Source: Chloromonas sp. AAM2
Taxonomy: Eukaryota; Chlorophyta; Chlorophyceae; Chlamydomonadales; Chlamydomonadaceae
Reading direction: 5' to 3'
Length of the DNA: 16,061 nt
NCBI GenBank assembly: GCA_004335635.1
Contig: QAXH01005707.1
Span: forward strand, 11,438-27,498
The notes under the pieces are model-generated. The model saw only the letters and a program-made list of their open reading frames with translations, had not been told where the DNA came from and did no database searches. The position numbers were made by a program, and so were the translations under genes. Shown piece by piece: positions 1 through 12,100 of this stretch; position 1 is the stretch's first letter, and each line of letters opens with the position of its first letter.

Positions 1-19
1 CCCCCCCCCCCTGCCTCAC

Positions 20-117
20 CAGCTGAACGCGAAGTAGCCCAGTCCAATGAGCGGCAGCAGCGGGGCCAGTACCGCGTAGGTCGTGGGGATCAGGAACATG
101 AGCAGCGCGATACCGTA
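20..117 (-). CDS. Exon E26: YG...TY-V-APLL-LIGLGYF helices
   Basis: Residues 1552-1583 (YGIALLMFLIPTTYAVLAPL, then LPLIGLGYFAFS). Joined to E25 it gives FEYG, and then the very characteristic Y-x-x-x-x-PL-x-x-P-(F/I)-x-x-x-YF block. Acceptor ATGTTCGCAG, donor GTGAGG. Two bases (TG) remain, so the gene continues to the left of the window. Confidence 0.94.
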
Positions 118-3090
118 CTGCGAACATGCACAGACGCATGCGTAGACATATTGTACTACATACACATTCGTGTTGCTGCTGCTGCCCAACCCGTGTCCCA
201 TGATGCAGGGAATGACGTGTGACATGTGATGTGTGACATGTGACGTGTGACATGTGATGTGTGACATGTGACGTGTGACATGTGACATGCTGTATTGGTG
301 ACGCCCCACCTCGAACCCGATGCGTGGGCTGGTGTTTGCGTACAGGAAGGCGAACTCCCTAGCTGTCAGCGGGGCAGCGGAGCAGCGGAACACATACCGC
401 CTGCAAGGCAACCAACCAGCACATGCTGCTTATGGCTGACAAAACCGATACGACAGCACATGACGGCGACCGACGCATGACTGACCAACGTAACCAACAG
501 CACCTGAACGAGCAGAACAAGTTTCTCAAAGTCAGCCAGTTTTTCCCTCAGCTTGTTTTGCCTGAGTTGATTCTCCTTATCTGGTCAGTACCTGACCCGA
601 CACATGCACGTGACTGGCATAACCGACACAACAGTGTGCACGTGACTGGCATAACCGACACAACAGTGTGCACGTGACTGACATAACTGACACAACAGTG
701 TGCACGTGACCAAGGAGCCGACCGTACCTGAACAGGTACATGCGAATGCCTATGTGTGGTGTGAGCATCTTCAATGGCAGCATGGCCAGTGTCCTAAGCA
801 GCATGTAAGCCATGAAGAAGTTGCTGGAAGATGGCAGGAAGGTGCCAAGGATGCGCACTGCCTCCGTAGGGCCGGTGGTGAAGATGGTGCTGATCTGCAG
901 CGCACCGGGGGCTGGGTTCGTGGGAGGGAGTGTGTGAGAGGGAAAGAGAGAGTAAGTGTGTGAGTGTGTGTGTGAGAGAGAGGTGTTGCATGTGCTTGAA
1001 GAACTTGTGGTATTGCATGTGGTTACATCGAGGAAAGCTTATAGATAGGCAAGGGCAGGTCAGACGAGTGTTCGAGATGCAAAGTCCAACAAGCCTGTGG
1101 GTTCCGGTGCAGGCTGTCTTGGCGGCCTTGGATGGACTGGCTGATTGTTCGAGTTGAGACGCTATGATGGCAGCTCGACGGGACTGCCATGGCAGCTAGC
1201 ATTACACAGTGATGCCTGACTCCCCCACCTGTTCGCACCCACACTCATATCCCCCACGCACACCCACACTCCCACTCGCACTCATGCACTCTCACTCACA
1301 CTCACACACACACCCTCCCTCCCTCTCACACCCACCTGCTGCACGAGTGCCGAGCCCAGGATGCCTCCGATGAAGCTCTGCCACAAGTTGAACCTGCATG
1401 GCAACACACATGACGACCATCAGGGGCATGCGTGCGCTGGCCTCCATGGCCAGGTGCGCGTGTGCAGTGCGCCACATGCCATGTGCAAGGTGCTGTCACA
1501 TTTCCACAACTGCTTGACTGCTTTGCAAGGACAAACCTTGGCCAGTCAGGCGCACAGAGTTCAAAAATGCTTATCACCTGGAAACGACTCCAGACGGGAC
1601 CGCTCATGAGCAGGCCAGCTGGTCACCTACATTACCTCTGAGCCCACATACACAGAGCACATGCATCCATGCATGCACACACGCGGCACACACAGCAATG
1701 GCTGCCACGACAAGCTAGATCACAACCACATGTTCATCGCATGCTAGGCCTGTTTCTTGCAGCCTCACCAGAAGATGTATGTTGCGATGAGTGTATCCAT
1801 CATGGAATAACTGAAGCACCGTCCGCCCGCCTGTACACACATACATACACACATGGTCACACATGATCACACACATACATATACACATGAAATGGGCCCA
1901 CAATGCATACACACGAAATGACCACACAACTTGATATAATACGCTTAGCACCATTGCATTGAACAGCCGTTGCAGTCATAAGTCTGTAGTGAGCACGCGT
2001 CCAAGCGAAGCAGCCGACACTTCTACGTGAGCCAGCCCGATGTTGTTTCCACCGGCAACTGTAAGTTTCTTCTTCAGCAACAACAACAACAACAACAACA
2101 ACAACAGCAGCAACAACAGCTTTCAAACCTGGTCTCTGGCCTGGAGACTGTGGGGCAGGTGCCTTTGAACGTAAGAAGCAAAACGCTGGAAGTGAGTCCT
2201 GCAGCGAGCCTTCCACACAACCTGGCCCTGGCCCTCATGCACCCTGCCAGTAAGAGCATGGCCGGCCAAACCTTAATGCTAACCCTATCCCAGCTGCCCC
2301 AATCCACCTGGGCCATGAGCAGCATGACCAGCGGCAGGATCATGTTCTGCCACAGCATGAGCAGCAGGGAGGGAACCCAGCCAGTGATCAGGCGGCTGAG
2401 GATGTTCGACCAGAAGTCGGCCTTGTTGCAGTACCAGTTCCTGAAAACAAACAGGCAGGCACATATGGGAGGTATGTATGTGTTGACGTGGCCTTCCGCC
2501 CGGGGAGGACTGCTCAGTGGGGGCAGGGGAGAAGGGTGTGTGTGGGTGTGTGCAGGCAGCTGCTACCCATGTCAAGAACACGCACGAGCTGTCAGGGTTA
2601 CCGGCAACAGCAAAATGGTCGAGGAGATGTTAGAACGGGTTTTTGGCATAAAAAGTCCGCACGGAAAAGCATGGCAAGAAACGTTTCTCAAAACGGCGGA
2701 ATTGACTCATCCACACAATACAGCGCTTGGCTGCCCTGCCCACCACCCGTAAACCCTTGCCTGGTTCGCCCCTGATCCCTTTCCTGCTTGCCCAGCCTAT
2801 CCTGCTCACCATCAAGTTATCCTGTTCTATCACTCTATTCTATCCCCTTCATTCTGTTCAAATGGCTGTGCCGTGTGTGCAGGAGTGGAATGCAGGATAA
2901 ATAAAAAAAACCAACCGACCCCCGCCTGCCCTGCCCCACCGATCCTCTTCCCCTCCTTGCCCTGCCCACCATCTGATCTTCTCCTGCCCCTCTGTCAGCT
3001 CCATCTGAGTGCCCTCCGGACACTGGCTGTGGGTGTAGGTCACTAGGCCAGGGTCGCTCAAGCTGCGGCAGGTGGCCGGCGGACTGCGAG

Positions 3091-3129
<39 letters not shown>

Positions 3130-6100
3130 CGGGAACAGTTCAAGTGAAAGATACCGACAGAAGAAACCGACAAAGCAGCTAAGGCGACTGGGGGACTGCA
3201 CACACACATTGAGGGCAGGGTTTGCTGCTAGCATCATGCTCCATCGCATTTCCAGGTGACAAAAACCAACATAAGAACAAAGCAACTAAGGTGGTTGTGC
3301 CTGAGTGCAAGCCAACCGAGGATTGGGGTAGGCAGCTGGGGAGGAGCGAGTGCCGGAACAAAAGGGTTGAGAAGAGAAGTGTTTCAGCTGCATTGCCGTT
3401 AAAATGATGCTTTGGGCGAACCCCAGCATGTCATGTGATGATGGCAGGTGGCCGGTAGCCTTGCTCAAAAGATGGTGCTTCCTCAGCCCCGTCTTGTGCC
3501 TGGCTCAAGCAGAGCGCAGGACTGCGTTTGGGGCCTGCCACTTGATGTCCAAGCTTACCAGAACACGAACTCCAGCTGCTGCATGCCACCGGCGAAGATA
3601 CCGATAGGAATGAGAATCAGGATGAGCAGCAGCGTGTGAACAACCCAGCCGCGGCGGTACCTGAAGTGAACAGGCAGTAACCACCGGCCAAGCAGGTCAG
3701 GGCTCCACCTCAACAGCAAAGCCACTGATGGATGTGAGGTGCGCCGGGTTCGTCCATGCTGTCGTTTGTGAGTGGTGCACACCGGCCAGAGCATGCTGCG
3801 ATTGCAATGCATGGCTGAGGGCTGCACGCGTGAGCCAGCCATGCTCGCTTTGCCAACAGCAAAGTTCTGAATCTCTTTCCTGTGTGTGTGTGTGTGTGTA
3901 TGTGTGTGTGTACATCTGTATCGTCCCACAAGTGGAACAGAAGATGGCATATACATCAACCACGCATCGACCATGACTTGGATCAAGAAATCTGCCAAGC
4001 ACCTCCCAAAAACACGCGGATTGATGCTTGCGATGGCCATTGCGCTCACCGCTGCTTGTAGTTCATCCACTGCAAGCAGCGCACAGCAGCAGGGAAGCAC
4101 TGGTCGGGAAAAGCGGGTCAACGGAATGGAATAAGCATGTGAAATCTAACGACACTGAACACGTACGTCACTTGCTCAACAAACACAACACAGACAAGCA
4201 GCAGACCGGAGGGCTTTGATGACTGAGGTGCGTTAGAACACATGGCATGTCTGTGCACTTACGTGCTTGCGTTCGCACTCGACGACCACCCCAACCCAAT
4301 TTGAAATCGTGCAATATGCACATGCACGCAGTCATGACACTGGTCAGTCATGCGACATGAGGGCATGTGATTGCCCCTGCTGATTCTGCTTCTGTTCACA
4401 CTGGTCTTTTGTTCACACTGGTCCTGCAGGCAAGTCTGCACATGCCATGTCATGATGATGCTGATTCAACACTCACATGCACGCAGTCACGGGTGCATGT
4501 GATGCATGCGGTTGGCTCACCAGCCCCAGACGGACACAACGCCATGAATGCGGCAAACCCTTGAAAACTGACATGACATGCACATAAGGAATGTGGCGGG
4601 CTCACCAGTGCGGGCCAGTTGACCTCCTCCGGCCCGGGCGCGGCGTGGACCTGCATCACACAGCGGGCAAGCAGAGCGTGTTTTTGTTTTTTTGAGTACA
4701 AGGCCCTTGAGGTTGAGCGTGAAAAGGCGCTCCCGATGTAAAACCACACACACGCACGCAATGTACAGTTGACAGCATGACACCACACACTACCTGTGCG
4801 TGCACCACACAGAGAAGGTTGTGCCATGGCCTTGTTGTGTTGCTGGATGGCTATACACAGTGACAGACAAGCACCAACTCTGCCCCACCGCCCCACCCCA
4901 CCCCACCCCCTACACCACAACACATGGCAAACCACACTGCAAGCTACGACTGGTCTCAAAGCAGCCTTTACATGTTCGCAGTTCTCTACAAGTTTTTGTC
5001 ACGCTTGCACACTCGCACTCACCGCCGGTCAGTGTTCAGTCTCCCACTCCGCCCTGCCTTGAGCTCCGTCCCATCCCTATCCTTACATCCGTTATCATTA
5101 CCGTGCATGCCCCCCACATGACCCCACACCTCACCTTGAACTCCCTGTTATCCTCCGAGTGAATGACGGCCTGGGAACAGACGGCCGCCGCGTGCTGGGT
5201 CCTGAAGAACACAATCCTGCGGCACAGAGCACACACAGGGGCACCCCTTGGTGACAGTAATCACATGGCGTGAGGCGCCCACACTGCCAGCCGTCCTTCA
5301 CATGATATCGGAAGCCTGGTGCTACAAATACAGCGAGCAGTGAGTGTGCAAGAACATGACCCAGGAAGGGAATGGCCAGCAGCAGCACATGGATTGCACA
5401 TGTTGCTGAGGATAGTCTGGGTAACACACACATGCTGCAAGCTGTGAGATGGCGCTGGTGCTGCTGTTATTCGTGCTTGTGCTTTGCCTGCTGCTAATGC
5501 GTGTGCCGCTCCCTTGCCGGTGGCCAGTGCTTACCACGAGGGTGTGTTCCCTGACCTCAGCGCCTCCTCCCTGGCCTTGCATATCTGGTCGTTGAGTTCG
5601 TTTATCTGCGAGTGAGTGAGCGAGTGAGCGAGTGAGTCGAGTGTTTTTTTCCCACCTGTACCGTACACCGCCAAGTCGAACATACAACATAATCCCACAC
5701 ACATTGCAAAGGACCGCTGGTGCTCAGGCCAAACCCGCCCCCTCATCACCTGCGTGGCATGGTGCTCCAGCAGGTCCACCTTGGGCCCACAGCTCTTGAT
5801 GCGGCCCATGGGGGGCTGGCCCTTGTGCCGGCGCGCGAACATCTCAGCCTGCAAAACGACGGATAGTAGGGTGAAAACGGTGGGACAAGCATACTCACTG
5901 CTGCCAGATTAGTGCAACGCATGATAAACGCTGGAGCGTGTTTGGCTCCTGACGTTGTGTCGGATGAGCCGTTACAAACAAGGACAGTGCGAGCACAATC
6001 AGTGGGCGAGAGAGCGGGAGACAGCCTGTCTCTTGAAGTCCGTCTGCTGCCAGACATGCAGAGCATGACCAACTGAGGCTGCATCGCAAACCACCGCTGC

Positions 6101-9100
6101 ACCCAATCTGCTGACCGTTGTTTTTTGTCATATGACTAGTGAACGACGTTGAGTGAGCTCCAACGCCCAGAAACAGCCATAAAAACGTCCCCGCTTGCAT
6201 ACCTGTGTGTATGCATTGTGATGCAGGTCCAGCTTGTAAAGCAGCAAGTCCACCATCTTGTGGTTAATCACGGGAATCGCCCCGTCAAATTCCTCCGGAA
6301 ACAGCTTTTTGAATGTAGCCGTCACCACGCTGTACCGCCGGGCGTTCAGCAGCAACGCAACCACTCGGCCGTCTTTAACCGCTTCACGTGCAAACGCCCA
6401 CTGTTTCTGCGCTTTAACGCGACGGGCCTCCGCCTTGGCCGCCTCGGCTGCCTCGTCTACTTCCCCCAATTCCACCGTCTCCCCTTCGGCCACGCCCGTG
6501 GGCCCTGACGTCCCGTCCACAGTATCCGCACTGACACGGGTGTTTGTCGAATTGCTGTAAGCGGGGTTGTCAATGGCTTGTACAGAACCTATACGGAGGA
6601 TGCAGTCCATGGGCAGAGCCATGGCGCCTCGGGACAACGGCCCGTCAGGTACGAAACCGGTCGGCCGGCCGTTTCTTGACGCCCTGATCGCCTGTAGCAC
6701 TGCGCTGTCTACCGGAGACAGACGGCTGGTCCCTTGACCCACGGTATGCCTGTCGCTGCCTTGCAACACCGTCACCCACGGGCTCTGTGACTGCCCCTGA
6801 GAGGCAAAGGCGCGTCCGGGCGATGCAATCAGCACAGGCTCCCTCTGCTCCGGTGGTGTGAGAGGCAGCGGGTGCGTGCCCTCAGAGACCGGCCCCGGCC
6901 CCACCCGGTGCACGCTGTGCCCCTCGCCCGCGCCAGCCCTGTCCGCCCCCGTCACCATCGCCTCCGCGGCTGGCAACACCGGGCCGTTGTAAATGCCGTT
7001 CATCACCGGGTGCACGGTGTCGCGGCCGCTGGGCCAGTGCGGGTGCGTTTCATGTGCTGCTGCCGCACCGAGCTCCAGAGGACCCATGGCGGAGTCGTCT
7101 GTCGTGTCAAAGGTCTGGCTCTTGGGCGGAGGGGGGTCGGAAGGTGGCCGCTCTAGCCAGCTCCCCTCCTCCCCCTCCGACTCGTCTTCCCCGCTGGAGT
7201 TGTCGTACAAGTTCAATGCCTGGACTGCATAGTTGCTCATAACCTGCAATCGAAAAGTAAGTTGCAGTCAAGTTGCAGTCAACGGGCTGTCAGGGGTGCA
7301 GGGGTGCAGCAGGCAGACCACAACGCCACTGGGTAGGCAGCAGCGTATTCAGCGAAAAGCGTACAAGTGTGCATCACTGATCCCGGTGCCTTGCAGCTGG
7401 CTGCTGATCTGTCACGTGCATCACAGAGCACCACGTGCATCACAGAGCACCACGTGCATCACAGAGCACCACGTGATGTCACACAAGTAGACTGCCAACA
7501 TACTCTGCGTGCCCCAATCATGGGTGACCGCCCGTGCTGGTTCCTCGCATCTTTCATGCTCGTGATTTTGACGGAGAGCCATCCCATGATGGGATGTCTC
7601 ATGGGTGAAATGCCACCATGCACTCATTTGCGTGCCCATGTCGCCAGGTGCTGCCACCCACCCATGTTCGAGCCCACGGGGGCAGCAGCCGTGACAGGAA
7701 GCCGTTGCCTTCCTCGGCCGTGTCCTTGCGCCACAACCTGCGGTCGCATAGACAGGGATAGCGTTAAGGAAAGCATTCAAAGCAGACTCGCCATCCAGCC
7801 CTTGTACCCAGATGGCTGCTTGCCATGAGCAAACCTGCTGCCATGTGTAGCATGCCACAGCCTACCATGAGCTGATCGGGATACACAGGATTGTTTGCCA
7901 TGTTTCAAGTTACAAGCAGCACTTGACTCTCTGCTGGTGACTGAACCTGAGGACCTGAGAACCATTGAGAGGCTGTTTCCTGGCCAATGCGAATCAACAT
8001 GCATAGGGCTGAGCTCAAAAGGACAGGTGTTTTCCAGGCGTTTTGTTGTAGACATGTTCTGTGCTCCATGCCCAGTGCGTATCATTCCAGTCAGAGATTA
8101 GATGAGAGCCCGTGTGGAATTGGCAGACACCACACGTCTCACTCTTTAGCATCTGAACTCACGCTTTGCCCGTCCACAGATCCTGGTTCACGTCCGTCAC
8201 CAGCACCGCGTACTGCTGCGCCTGCACCGACACGACCTCACTCCACCGGTTGAGGGTGTTGATGGTCTTGAGGTGGCGCACGGAGGGGCGGGCCAGCCAC
8301 TGAAGCAAGGACAGCAGACAAGGGGCAGGCATCTCTGCTGAGGCAGCAACAGGCAACGGAAGTGCTGGCGCTTGACAGCCAGGGCTGCATGTGCGCTGCC
8401 AGCATAACTGGTCGGTGGTGATAAACAGGTGCACAATTCTTTGCCTGTATTTTGCCGCATGATACCCCTTGTGCTATTGCGATCTGGCTGCTCCATCCTG
8501 CAGCGTGAAGAAGCGCTAAAAAACACGCCGCACCTCGTAATCTTCCTGCCTGTCCGCCACTGTCATGCGTGCACTGCCCCGCTGCAGCTCCACATCATGG
8601 GAGACGCTCTGCAGGGCCGCAGGAAGCGACGGGTGCGCATGCATGTGCTGCTCCGGCGGGGCGTGCATGTGTGCTTGTAGGTCCTCTACGGAGGGGTCTG
8701 CCTGCTCATGGCGGGCGCTGAGCTCTAGCAGGGCGTTTCCTTGGGGGCTCCACCTGAGCAGAGGACATCACGACACACGTGCGCTTCAGTGCTGCTGTGT
8801 ACCGCATGGCACTTTGCTTGCTGCAGAGGGTTTTGTGCGGTAGCACTGCATGGTGAGATGCATGCCGCCACAGCTCAGATGATCGCTTGGGTTTGCGTGG
8901 CAGATGTGCATGTAGGCTGGCGGCTACGGCAGGCCATTTGCAGGCGATACAGTCCTTGTAAGGACGTGGATTTTGACTCGTCTCACGGGCTGCTGCGGGG
9001 AGTGGGCTCTAGATGTCCTCAGCAGTTGCTGCAGGCTGGTGCAGAAGGCACACCACAGGTGGAGGCTAGGCGGCACCTGAGCAGCTGCGTGTTGGCACGA

Positions 9101-12100
9101 TAAGACTCGATGTTGCAACACTAGCGGGCACTGGCCATGACAACCAAATTTGCCGGCTCTGGTTCGGCGTGAGGCCCTGGCTGCACGAGCTTTCCTACCT
9201 GGGTCCAGCCTGAGACGATCTACCACTATCAACATCGATTTTTATTGTTATCTAGTAATACCTACTTGGGGGAAGTCTGTCGCACAACAGCAGATGGCGA
9301 CACATCTTCCTCTGCCCCGCACCCCCCGTGCGCCGACATGTCAGCCATGGCGCTGTGGCTGCGTGTGGCCCGCAACCCCTGATGCTGCTGCTGCTGGTGC
9401 GGGCTGTGCTGCCGGTGCTTGCCGATTGTATTGTTTTCCCCGTCATCGGGCCCGCCCGAGGTGTGCAAGGCGGAGAGCGGCCGGCCCCCGCCACTGTGGG
9501 TGGGGCGGCCGAGGTTGCTGCTGCCTGCGCGCGTAATGTCAACGTCGTCATAGCACATGCGTAACGCCACACGTGTGGTGGTGGCCGGTTTCTTGAATAC
9601 TGGACAGCTTTGGCCGTCAGACATGTACATAAGGCTAGATCACTATCGTGTGGATACATCCCCTATTTCTCACGCTAGTCTGACAGGTGCCCATGCGAAC
9701 ACAGGTGCCCATGCGAACACAGGTGCCCATGCGAACACAGGTGCCCATGCGAACACAGGTGCCCATGCGAACACAGGTGCCCATGCGAACACAGGTGCCC
9801 ATGCGAACACAGGTGCCCATGCGAACACAGGTGCCCATGCGAACACAGGTGCCCATGCGAACACAGGTGCCCATGCAAACACAGGTGCCCATGCAAACAC
9901 AGGTGCCCATGCGAACACAGGTGCCCATGCAAACACAGGTGCCCATGCGAACACAGGTGCCCATGCCAACACAGGTGCCCATGCAAACACAGGTGCCCAT
10001 GCAAACACAGGTGCCCATGCAAACACAGGTGGCTGAGCAACTCTTCTGCAGTGTAAACAGCCATGTCCTGCATACTGCTTGTTGCCTGGGGTGAACCCGC
10101 TCACAGTCCTGCGGCCCTGCCTGGCCCGCCACCATCCGACCTCTGCGCATAACCTGGCCGCTGCACGTACGCTTGTGGCCTACAGTGACATACTAACAGC
10201 CTGGCAACCTGTTGCGACCTCCCAGGCTTGCCGCTGGACAACACACGCGCATACAACAACAACAATCACATAAACACAGAACAACAACAACAACAACAGC
10301 AACAGCAACTTGCACCGCTTACCATTTGACACGCATGTAGCGATTGGTGACATCCTGAGCCCATCCTCCCCGCCCGGCCCGCCTTCACTTCGGCTCAACC
10401 CTCCCGCCCGCGCCTGCTGCTGTGAGTGAGTGAGTGAGTGGGTGAGTGGGTGAGTGAGTGTGAGTGTCTTTTTCCATCTGTATCGATCCAAAAAGTCAGC
10501 CAGAAGAGGGCTGAAGCCGCATGCACAAGATCATTGCTATGGACTGCTGGTGCTAAGCGCAAAAAAAACTCGACTCATCACCTGGATTTGAACCCCGGAC
10601 TGAGACCTTACAGAGCCACAACCCCACCTGAAGCGCACGCGAGGGCCCGCTGGTGGTGGGGCCGCCCAGTGCGGGGCGGCCCGTGGAGGAAACCCACTGA
10701 AGATTGCTTACGTCGTTGCTACCCTGCGTGGGGCAGCAGGGAGGCAATATGTGTCAATCTCAAACGGTGATGGGGTGGTGCCACTGACATGTGTGTGCAG
10801 GGAAGCAGGGAAGGCAACAGGCGTCAAGGGTGGTTTTGAAAATGTGGTGGTGGAAATGCCTTGGTGGGGCCACTGGTGTTGGCGGTGGGATGTGCGGGGG
10901 GTTATTGTGGAGCTGTTGTTGTCTTTTTACATCCGTGTCGATGCGTCCCACGACTCGGGGACAGATGGAAACTCGATCAATCAAAAGATAATAAACCTAG
11001 TGGAATGACAGTTGCAGTATGTTGAGACGATCATTCCATGTGCATGCGCAATGTGTCCCGCCGTTCAAAGGACTGCAAAAGATCAAAACAACGCAGCCGC
11101 AGTTCGCCTGTCTGAAAAGGTATGCAGCGACATGCATTGTTTCGAGCCACCATCCACCTCCGCTGAACGATTGTTGGTGGTTGTGTTGGTGGTGGGCTGT
11201 GTTGGTGGCAAACGTCTCTTAGAAGGAAGGTAAGCAACCAAACTGCATGTTGTCAACAAACTGCACAACACCAGTTGAGACAGCGGTGGCGAATAAACCG
11301 CGAAGAATGTGCTACAAAGAGTAGTTGCCGAGGTCTTTGGCTGAATAACCTATCCTTGTGCTTTCCGGGAGTTCCTTGGCATATAAGTTTGGTCACCTGT
11401 GTTCAGCCAACTGCTGGTCGGATACAACTGTCGATGCAGCAATGACAAGAACAGTCACTGGTGCTACTGCACCACACAGTGATTCGGAATCGATGCAGAA
11501 CACCCATAACTGACCAAACAACAAAACCCCATGATGATGTAAATAAACTCACCTGTGACAGCAGCCTTGCCATTGATGACGATGGGCCCACCGTGCCCAT
11601 TGAGCCCGTGCGCCTGTGAGTGATGGTGTGATGGAGTGAGGGTGAGTGATTGTGTGATTGAGTGAGGGTGAGTGATTGAGTGATTGAGTGAGGGTGAGTG
11701 AATGTGTGACTGAGTGAGTGAGCGTCTTTGATAAATATATGTATCGTCCGACAAGTGGAACAGAGGATGGCATAAACAGCATCATGCAAAGGACTGCTGG
11801 TGACTAAGTCAGAAAAGCCCTGTCATCACCTGTGCCGGCTGTTGCGGGCAATGCGCTCATTCCGAGCCTGGCCCACAGCTGCGGGGTCATACTGAGTGCG
11901 AGTGGAAGCCCACCACTTGGGAAGCTCCGTCAGACGGACCTCTGCATGGGTGCATGAGGCACATGTGGTGTATAATGCATGGGGCCGGAAAGGTGCATGG
12001 TGCATGGCATCAAAGGGTGCATGGCACATGGGATCGAAAAGGTGCATGGTGCATGGGATCACAAAGATGCATGGCGCATTGGATCACAAAGGTGCATGGT

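Larger units (their letters stand above)
9525..10322 (-). other. Intron E8/E9
   Basis: It contains the 19-copy 18-bp minisatellite and an AAC-repeat stretch (10253-10308). E8 and E9 phases match without another exon. Confidence 0.7.

Noticed and set aside
2027..2752. Plus-strand ORF of 241 residues with a long glutamine run
   Set aside because: The run is a CAA microsatellite. The rest is antisense to exons E20 and E21 and has no recognisable family features.
3093..3209. Cys-Val repeat ORFs on the minus strand
   Set aside because: Translation of the CA dinucleotide repeat only.
6203..7249. Separate gene starting at the ATG near 7249
   Set aside because: The ATG overlaps the splice acceptor ATTGCAG, and the exon joins E12 in exact phase; its end is internal OSCA-family sequence.
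8996..9085. Possible exon reading VPPSLHLWCAFCTS in intron E9/E10
   Set aside because: It would need phase 0 at both ends, whereas E9 leaves two bases and E10 supplies one; the two join directly to give Lys.
9684..10025. CRISPR-like appearance of regular short repeats
   Set aside because: Repeats are contiguous with no unique spacers, and the DNA is eukaryotic. The same holds for the 14305 and 15927 arrays.
9557..10036. Plus-strand ORF with repeated GAHANT hexapeptide, and matching ORFs in the other frames
   Set aside because: It is the 18-bp minisatellite; every frame is open because the period is a multiple of three. It lies within intron E8/E9.
10582..10627. A tRNA gene
   Set aside because: Only a B-box and a poor A-box about 10 bases apart are present, with no anticodon arm or acceptor stem.
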